Below are positions 1-5,245 of a stretch of 7,000 nt of DNA, piece after piece. A program made the translations under genes and the position numbers. Numbering within the stretch: the stretch's first letter is position 1; each line of letters opens with the position of its first letter. The notes beneath the pieces were generated by a model, which was given only the letters and a program-made list of their open reading frames with translations, was not told where the DNA came from and searched no databases. Origin of the DNA: Fibrobacterota bacterium (lineage in GTDB: Bacteria > Fibrobacterota > Chitinivibrionia > Chitinivibrionales > JANQEN01); NCBI GenBank assembly GCA_030619215.1, contig JAUXBV010000178.1, forward strand, positions 1 through 7,000, read 5' to 3'.

Positions 1-1230
1 GATCATGAGCAGTGGTTAACGGATGCCTATGCCCGGTTGAGAACGTTTACCGGCGATGATAATTATTATAATGAATCTATTCAACTCTTATCTATGCTTC
101 TTATTACCGGCAATATGCAGAACCTTTGGGATCTTGGCCCCGGCGGGCCCTATAAAGTACTGGTAACCGTATCTCCTTCAGATGGAGGAACCGTGATTAA
201 GGACCCTTCACAGGATGAGTATGATGAAGGGACTGAAGTAACGGTAACTGCAACACCGAATACAGGATATAAATTCTCCAGCTGGAGTGGAGACGTCAGT
301 GGTACGGAGGCTTCTAAAACATTTATAATGAACTATGATATGAATATCACCGCTACCTTTGTCAAGGAAGGGACCAGCACCGATCTGGTTGACGACTGTG
401 AAGACGGCGACGAGATTAACCGGCTGGGGGGCAAGTGGTTCACCTATGATGACTCATCATCTGAAGGTGCATCAACCGTCATTCCAAAAACCTCGGAAGA
501 TAACACCTTTACCATGGCGGACGGCGGGTACGATTCTCAGAAAGCGGCAAAGATATCGTTCAATCTGGATCAGGGTGACAACCAGTATGATCCTTTTGTC
601 GGCGTCGGCTTTACCCTTAATAAAGATGAAACGGAACGGGACATCAGCAAGGCAACGGGAATAACGTTTTATTATAAGGGATACGAATGCATAGTAAGAA
701 TTGAAACGGCAAATGTTGAAGACTACGGTTATTATGCTGCTGAGCTGGATGCTTCCACAGACTGGGCATTTGTATCACTTAACTGGGACGGTTTTGACCA
801 GCCGCCCTGGGCAGAGGAGGTTCCCCTGGATCTTAGCAAAACGCTTAAGGTCTCCTGGCAGATTGAGGGTGAAACAGGAGATAACGGGGAGCTTTGGCTA
901 GATAAGATACACCTGCCTGGGCTTGACATATCTGATGGGATAATTACCAGCTCATTGGTAAATAATAATAAGGAATTTTCCGTGTCGTTTTTTCAACCTG
1001 CATCACTTGCAATAATAAATTACTCACTTTGCCGGAATAGCAATGTAGTCATAGGGATGTATACCATAAACGGCAGGCTGGTTAAAGAAATTGTTAATAG
1101 CCATAAAAATGCCGGGCGCCATACGGTAAAGGTAGACCTTTCAGAAGCGGGGCTTACCAAAGGGATGTACATTGTGCGATTAACAGCAGGCGCAAATACA
1201 TTTTCAGGTAAATTAATGTTTTTAAAGTAA
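1..1230 (+). CDS. Partial secreted GH8-type glycoside hydrolase, C-terminal part, with InlB-like repeat, CBM11-like module and sorting tail
   Basis: The frame is open from base 1, so this is the 3' end of a larger gene (409 codons before the TAA); the TTG at 37 is internal, not a start. Codons 1 to about 45 (DHEQWLTDAYARL..., YYNESIQLLSMLLITGN) resemble the last helices of a GH8 (alpha/alpha)6 barrel, where a YY...LL...L.SGNF-like ending is usual. The catalytic residues lie upstream of the window, so GH8 is a tail-based assignment. About bases 151-369 encode a beta-rich InlB/'bacterial repeat' domain (VTVSPSDGGTV, GTEVTVTATPNTGYKFSSWSG, NITATF). About 385-924 encode a CBM11-like jelly roll, from DLVDDCEDGDEINRLGGKW to GELWLDKIHLPG. 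About 985-1227 encode a type IX-like sorting domain (MYTINGRLVKEI, AGLTKGMYIVRL, final KLMFLK). Likely role: extracellular beta-glucan or xylan cleavage. A 46-bp gap to the GH5 gene suggests co-transcription. Confidence 0.8.
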   Translation, partial: DHEQWLTDAYARLRTFTGDDNYYNESIQLLSMLLITGNMQNLWDLGPGGPYKVLVTVSPSDGGTVIKDPSQDEYDEGTEVTVTATPNTGYKFSSWSGDVSGTEASKTFIMNYDMNITATFVKEGTSTDLVDDCEDGDEINRLGGKWFTYDDSSSEGASTVIPKTSEDNTFTMADGGYDSQKAAKISFNLDQGDNQYDPFVGVGFTLNKDETERDISKATGITFYYKGYECIVRIETANVEDYGYYAAELDASTDWAFVSLNWDGFDQPPWAEEVPLDLSKTLKVSWQIEGETGDNGELWLDKIHLPGLDISDGIITSSLVNNNKEFSVSFFQPASLAIINYSLCRNSNVVIGMYTINGRLVKEIVNSHKNAGRHTVKVDLSEAGLTKGMYIVRLTAGANTFSGKLMFLK

Positions 1231-1262
1231 CATAGGTCGGATTGTATCGGCAGGAATTGAAT

Positions 1263-1269
1263 AAAGGAG
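1263..1269 (+). promoter_or_regulatory. Ribosome binding site of the GH5 gene
   Basis: AAAGGAG lies 7 nt upstream of the ATG at 1277, an ideal Shine-Dalgarno position that fixes the GH5 start. The rest of the 46-bp gap (1231-1262) shows no terminator and no convincing promoter, consistent with read-through from the upstream gene. Confidence 0.8.
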
Positions 1270-1276
1270 TATTTAC

Positions 1277-2533
1277 ATGAGAGAAGCAAAAAGCGGTACC
1301 CCATTTGTATGGGGAAAGAAAGCTTCAATCGATAAAGTCCTTTTTTCCCTTATGTTATTGTGTTTTCTCGTAATAAGCGCCTGGAGCAGAAACCCGGTTT
1401 CATTGTTCGGTGACCTGAGCGTCAAGAACAAAAGGATTGTGGACAAAAACGGTGATCCGGTTCAACTGCGGGGTATGAGCCTGTTCTGGAGCCAGCACGG
1501 TCATAGATTCTGGAATGCGAATGTGGTGAAGTGGTTGAGGGATGACTGGAAGATTGATGTGATACGGGCACCGATGGGAGTTATGGACGAGGAGGGTGTA
1601 GGCTATATTAGTGAGCCGAATATACATAAAACATATGTGAATCGTGTGGTTCAGGGAGCCCTGGAGCATGGCGTTTATGTGATCATTGACTGGCACGACC
1701 ATGCAGCGCATAAATATACCACCCAGGCTAAACAGTTTTTCTCCGAGATGGCTCAGGAATATGGCGATACTCCCAATGTAATCTATGAAATTTATAACGA
1801 GCCGGAATATGTGGACTGGAATACCGTTAAAAATTATGCGAATCAGGTAATCAGCTCTATCCGGGCTCATGACCCTGATAACCTGATTCTTGTTGGAACT
1901 CCTGAGTGGAGCCAGCAATTGGATCAGGCGATAAACAATCCAATCTCCGGGACAAATATTGTATATACGTTTCATTTCTATGCCAATTCTCATAGCGGTA
2001 TTCGCTGGCAATTAGAAAATGCTATAGGTAAAATACCGGTTTTCGTAACAGAGTGGGGTGGCTGCAATTATGACGGGAATGGCTATTTTAATACAGGTGA
2101 GACGAATAACTGGCTCAGGCTTATGTGGGATAATAAGATCAGCTGGTGCAAGTGGTCCATTATGGCAAAAGATGAGACATCAGCAGCATTGAAGGTCGGT
2201 GCAAGCTCCCAAGGAGGGTGGACCTCTTCTGATCTGAGCGAATCCGGTAAGTTTATACGGACTTATTTACGCGGAAACACAAAAATCGAATTACCAATTT
2301 GCCAAGAGCGGCCCAAAGGAATTCGTTTATACATGAGTGATAAAGAGATTCACCTTTTCACGGGTGAGGGAGCTGTTGCTAAGGCGGCAACACTTTACAA
2401 TTTACAGGGGAGAAATATCGTGAACATGCATTCCGCCGGGAAGGGGCATTTTACTATACAGAGGAAAGCCCTGAAACCGGGGGTGTGGATCGTAAGAACT
2501 GGGGAGCAAGCTGTAAAATTCTTGGTTAAATAG
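1277..2533 (+). CDS. Secreted GH5 endoglucanase (cellulase, GH5_2-like) with C-terminal sorting tail
   Basis: Hydrolyses internal beta-1,4-glucosidic bonds of cellulose or related glucans by a retaining mechanism. The ATG has a strong ribosome binding site. Residues 1-37 are a signal peptide: a long basic N-region, a hydrophobic core VLFSLMLLCFLVISAW, and probable cleavage after AWS. The catalytic barrel spans about residues 45-330. R97 (RAPM), the DWHDH motif at 138-142, N174-E175-P176 (E175 acid/base), H233 and Y235 (FHFY), and E259 in TEWGG (nucleophile) match GH5; DWHDH and IYEIYNEP fit subfamily 2. No CBM is seen. Residues about 345-418 form a beta-rich tail (ATLYNLQGRNI, LKPGVWIVRTG, final VKFLVK) like type IX sorting domains and like the end of the upstream protein. 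At 418 aa it is a normal length for a single GH5 domain plus tail. Endoglucanase activity is inferred from family; GH5_2 is overwhelmingly cellulolytic. Confidence 0.95.
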   Translation: MREAKSGTPFVWGKKASIDKVLFSLMLLCFLVISAWSRNPVSLFGDLSVKNKRIVDKNGDPVQLRGMSLFWSQHGHRFWNANVVKWLRDDWKIDVIRAPMGVMDEEGVGYISEPNIHKTYVNRVVQGALEHGVYVIIDWHDHAAHKYTTQAKQFFSEMAQEYGDTPNVIYEIYNEPEYVDWNTVKNYANQVISSIRAHDPDNLILVGTPEWSQQLDQAINNPISGTNIVYTFHFYANSHSGIRWQLENAIGKIPVFVTEWGGCNYDGNGYFNTGETNNWLRLMWDNKISWCKWSIMAKDETSAALKVGASSQGGWTSSDLSESGKFIRTYLRGNTKIELPICQERPKGIRLYMSDKEIHLFTGEGAVAKAATLYNLQGRNIVNMHSAGKGHFTIQRKALKPGVWIVRTGEQAVKFLVK

Positions 2534-2545
2534 TTGCGGAAAAGA

Positions 2546-2700
2546 ATTGGAGTCCTAAAGGACTAAAGTAATGGAGCCTTAAAGGATTAAGACCCTGCTT
2601 TGTAGGATTAAAATATTGGAGCCCCGCAGAGCGGGATTAAAATGTTGGAGTAATGGATAAATCTTTAGTTCAATTCCAATACTCCAGAACTCCAATACTC
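2546..2700. repeat. Degenerate tandem array of TTGGAG-hairpin-ATTAAAAT units with imperfect inverted ends
   Basis: About four units follow one plan: (A)TTGGAG, a small stem-loop, then TAAAAT-like spacer. The stems are AGTCC/GGACT with loop TAAA (2551-2564), weak CCT/AGG (2577-2585), CCTGC/GTAGG with loop TTT (2594-2606, one G-T pair) and CCCGC/GCGGG with loop AGA (2623-2635). GGATTAAAATATTGGAG at 2605-2621 recurs at 2634-2650 with one mismatch (period 29), and a third copy at 2560-2576 matches 14 of 17. The second unit runs into the third without a TTGGAG between them. The right end is inverted: AGAACTCCAAT (2686-2696) is the complement of ATTGGAGTCCT (2546-2556) at 10 of 11 positions. CCAATACTC occurs twice, at 2676-2684 and 2692-2700. 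It could be a MITE- or REP-like element or an RNA structure. I do not recognise it as a named family. Confidence 0.7.
2646..2686 (+). other. Long imperfect hairpin at the right end of the repeat region
   Basis: TGGAGTAATGGA (2646-2657) pairs with TCCAATACTCCA (2675-2686). This gives 11 pairs in 12 positions with one A-A mismatch, closing a 17-nt loop. No T-run follows, so it is not a standard terminator. In the mRNA it would sit about 80 nt ahead of the GH94 start and could act in RNA processing or stability. Function is inference. Confidence 0.6.
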
Positions 2701-2704
2701 TATT

Positions 2705-2710
2705 TATAAT
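2705..2710 (+). promoter_or_regulatory. Possible -10 element for an internal GH94 promoter
   Basis: TATAAT sits 56 nt before the GH94 ATG in a very AT-rich leader. No good -35 box lies 16-18 bp upstream (CTCCAG is at the expected place), and a consensus hexamer is likely by chance in such sequence. This is a weak candidate only. Confidence 0.25.
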
Positions 2711-2766
2711 CACTTTTGTAAATAAAAAACAGTCTTAAATAAATTGAAGATTTTAGAAAGAATATT

Positions 2767-5184
2767 ATGGTGCAACAATATGGTTTTTTTGATAGTAAAA
2801 ATCGTGAATATGTCATTACCAATCCGAAGACGCCGGTCAAATGGATTAACTACATCGGCACCCTGGAATTCGGCGGGTTTGTTGACCACACCGGAGGGGC
2901 GCTGCTCTGCAGAAAAGACCCTGCAGAAAACAGGATAACCCGTTATCTGCAGCAGCTTCCCAGCTCCGAGTTCAAGGGAACCACGCTTTATCTCAGAATA
3001 AAGACACAACAGGGATACAGAATTTTCTCTCCCTATTTCGTTCCAACGCTTGACCCGTTTGAAAAGTTTGAATGCCATGTCGGCCTTGGATATTCTCGGA
3101 TAATTTCTGAAATGTACGGCATACGCACCGAGGCTAGCATCTTTGTTCCCAATGGGGAGTGCCGGGAGATACGGGACATTCGGGTTACAAATATCTCTGA
3201 TACGGTGTTAGAGGTTGATGCGATCCCTGTTGTGGAATACTCGCATCCTCAAGCCTTAAAGCAATTGACAAACGCTGATTGGGTGCCCCAGACCATGATA
3301 AGCAGGGTCGTGGATGGCGATAAGGACCTTAAAATCCTTCTCCAGTATCCTTTCATGCACAGGGACGTACAAATTAACTTTTTCACTTCAAATTACCCGG
3401 TGTCATCCTTCGAAACCGACCGGAAAAACTTTCTGGGGGATAATGAGTACGGAACATGGGCTCATCCTAAAGCTCTTGACAATAAGGAGCTTGGCTGTTG
3501 TGAAGCCAATCGCGGCGATAATACCGGTGCCCTTATGCACCATTTGGGGACCCTTCAGCCCGGTGAAACGAAAAGGTTCATTACGCAGCTGGGTCAGGAA
3601 AAATGCCTTGAGGAGGCTCAAGCTGGCATTGAAAAATATCGTAATGAAAATGAAGTTGATAAAGCATTCAATAAACTTGCCTCATTCTGGGATTCCTACC
3701 TGTCACGTTTTCAGGTTCAAACCCCGGATAACAGCGTGAACAATATGTTGAATGTACACACGCCGTATCAGTGCTATGTTACCAAAAACTGGTCCCGGTA
3801 CCTTTCATATTATCAACTGGGGTACGGCGCTCGCGGTATCGGTATGCGCGACAGCTCTCAGGATGTACTGGGCATACTTCACGCCGCTTCCGGTGAAGGG
3901 AAAGAGCTTATAAGGAAATTGTTATCCATACAATGGAGGAATGGTTCTGCAATACATCAGATGAATCCCCTGACCAATGAGGGGTCAATAGGCGATGCGG
4001 AAGAATCATTAGAAGGAATTGATTATTATGGTGACGACCACCTGTGGATCATACTTTCCATATGTGAATATATAAAAGAGAGTGGAGATATGGAGTTTCT
4101 GTCGGAAACAGTTCCCTTTTATAATAAAGATAAAACCGGTAAACCAATTGAGTCAGGAACGGTAATGGGCCATATTGTGCGGGCCATTGAGTTTACCCAT
4201 AATAATACCGGCTCTCACGGCCTGCCTTTATTGGGGCATGCGGATTGGAATGATTCGGTCAACCTGCCGAAAGGGTCGGAGTCGTTTTTTATCGCCAACC
4301 TCTATGGCGTTGCGCTTATAAAGCTTATTGAGCTGGCTGGTTTTCTGCATGATGAGGAATCTGCAAAAAAATACCGTGCCTGTTATGAGGAGATGAAAGA
4401 GCGGGTAAATTCCCATGGATGGGACGGGGAGTGGTTTATCAGGTACTTTGATGAAAAGGGCAACGCATTGGGATCGCATAAAAATGATGTATGTATTCTT
4501 TACTGTAACGCCCAATCGTGGCCTGTAATGTCCGGGTTTGCCCCGAGGGAGCGGGCTCTTTCCGCTATGGAAGCGGTAAATAAGCTGCTGAATACCGAAC
4601 ATGGCATCAAACTGGCGTCAAAGGCGTATAATGGATTTATCCCGGAAGTAGGCGGCATTACAACCTATCCGCCGGGTACCAAGGAGAACTGCGGAATATT
4701 CCTGCATACCAATCCCTGGGTTGTCATAGCAGAAACAATTATGGGGAACGGTGACAGGGCATTTCAGTATTATTCACAGATTAACCCGGCCAATAAGAAC
4801 GGACTCATTGGCAAATATGAAGTCGAGCCCTATGTCTATGCCCAGAATATTCTCGCGGACGAGCACCCACAATTCGGCCTGGGCCGAAACTCATGGCTTT
4901 CCGGAACCGCTTCGTGGGTTTATCAGGCAGCAACAAAGTATATCCTCGGTATTCGCCCCGAATATAATGGCCTCTGTATCGATCCCTGTATTCCAAAAAG
5001 TTGGGACGGGTTTACCGCTACCAGAAAATTTCGCGGTGCAACCTATAAAATTGCAGTATCAAATCCAGAGCATATTTCAAAAGGGGTAAAGATTTTAAAG
5101 GTCGATGGAGAAAAGATCGAAGGGAATGTGGTTCCTGTTTTTAAAGATGGAGGAAGCCATACCGTTGATGTAATAATGGGTTGA
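2767..5184 (+). CDS. GH94 disaccharide phosphorylase (cellobiose phosphorylase-like), cytoplasmic
   Basis: Splits a beta-linked disaccharide with inorganic phosphate by inversion, giving a sugar 1-phosphate and a free sugar; cellobiose is the most likely substrate here. The 805 aa match the usual 790-820 aa of cellobiose-type members and are much shorter than cellodextrin phosphorylases. There is no signal peptide. The N-terminus (YGFFDSKNREYVITNPKTP, WINYIGT) is typical and supports this ATG; the same frame has a stop at 2740-2742 and no other ATG between. The order is: beta-sandwich to about 270, helical linker, (alpha/alpha)6 barrel about 315-735, beta C-terminus. Seen motifs are GMRDSSQDVLG (359-369), the catalytic HADWND (general acid D496, with W494), GIFLHTNPW (643-651) and SGTASW (712-717); the last two are in the phosphate/active-site region of the family. 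The N-terminal stretch about 35-80 differs from textbook cellobiose phosphorylases, so laminaribiose, chitobiose or cellobionate specificity remains possible. The ribosome binding site is weak (AGAAAG, 2755-2760). Confidence 0.92.
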   Translation: MVQQYGFFDSKNREYVITNPKTPVKWINYIGTLEFGGFVDHTGGALLCRKDPAENRITRYLQQLPSSEFKGTTLYLRIKTQQGYRIFSPYFVPTLDPFEKFECHVGLGYSRIISEMYGIRTEASIFVPNGECREIRDIRVTNISDTVLEVDAIPVVEYSHPQALKQLTNADWVPQTMISRVVDGDKDLKILLQYPFMHRDVQINFFTSNYPVSSFETDRKNFLGDNEYGTWAHPKALDNKELGCCEANRGDNTGALMHHLGTLQPGETKRFITQLGQEKCLEEAQAGIEKYRNENEVDKAFNKLASFWDSYLSRFQVQTPDNSVNNMLNVHTPYQCYVTKNWSRYLSYYQLGYGARGIGMRDSSQDVLGILHAASGEGKELIRKLLSIQWRNGSAIHQMNPLTNEGSIGDAEESLEGIDYYGDDHLWIILSICEYIKESGDMEFLSETVPFYNKDKTGKPIESGTVMGHIVRAIEFTHNNTGSHGLPLLGHADWNDSVNLPKGSESFFIANLYGVALIKLIELAGFLHDEESAKKYRACYEEMKERVNSHGWDGEWFIRYFDEKGNALGSHKNDVCILYCNAQSWPVMSGFAPRERALSAMEAVNKLLNTEHGIKLASKAYNGFIPEVGGITTYPPGTKENCGIFLHTNPWVVIAETIMGNGDRAFQYYSQINPANKNGLIGKYEVEPYVYAQNILADEHPQFGLGRNSWLSGTASWVYQAATKYILGIRPEYNGLCIDPCIPKSWDGFTATRKFRGATYKIAVSNPEHISKGVKILKVDGEKIEGNVVPVFKDGGSHTVDVIMG

Positions 5185-5231
5185 TGAAGAAGTAATGGAA
5201 AGGTAATTGATACTCGTTCCAAAATGTTATC

Positions 5232-5238
5232 GGGGGAG
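5232..5238 (+). promoter_or_regulatory. Ribosome binding site of the GH9 gene
   Basis: GGGGGAG lies 7 nt upstream of the ATG at 5246 and decides that start, which is directly followed by a signal peptide. The 61-bp gap 5185-5245 contains no terminator. A TTGATA at 5207-5212 has no well-spaced -10 partner, so I do not call a promoter. Confidence 0.75.
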
Positions 5239-5245
5239 TGAACAC

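Larger units (their letters stand above)
2534..2766 (+). other. 233-bp intergenic region between GH5 and GH94
   Basis: This is the only long non-coding stretch in the window. No ORF with coding character was found. Bases 2546-2700 hold the repeat and hairpin structure listed separately. Bases 2701-2766 are strongly AT-rich and form the GH94 leader. There is no classical rho-independent terminator, because none of the stems is followed by a T-run. Either the operon continues through this region or termination is of another kind. Confidence 0.8.

Noticed and set aside
37..39. TTG at 37 as the start of the first gene
   Set aside because: The frame is open upstream to base 1, the upstream codons continue the GH8-like tail, and no ribosome binding site is present.
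1400..2011. Long open frame of 203 codons on the minus strand inside GH5
   Set aside because: It lies wholly opposite a well-supported GH5 barrel with all catalytic motifs; its translation shows no family resemblance and it has no own context.
2623..2645. Rho-independent terminator after GH5
   Set aside because: The CCCGC/GCGGG stem is short and is followed by ATTAAAATG rather than a T-run.
2546..2700. CRISPR array
   Set aside because: Units are short (about 21-29 bp period), degenerate and internally palindromic, with no unique spacers of uniform length and no cas genes nearby.
2710..3078. Minus-strand open frame of 122 codons overlapping the GH94 5' end
   Set aside because: It is opposite the conserved GH94 N-terminus, with no recognisable domain; a shadow frame.
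4873..4888. Near-perfect palindrome TTCGGCC-TG-GGCCGAA in GH94
   Set aside because: It lies inside conserved coding sequence (QFGLGRN) with no regulatory context; a chance effect of codons is the simplest explanation.
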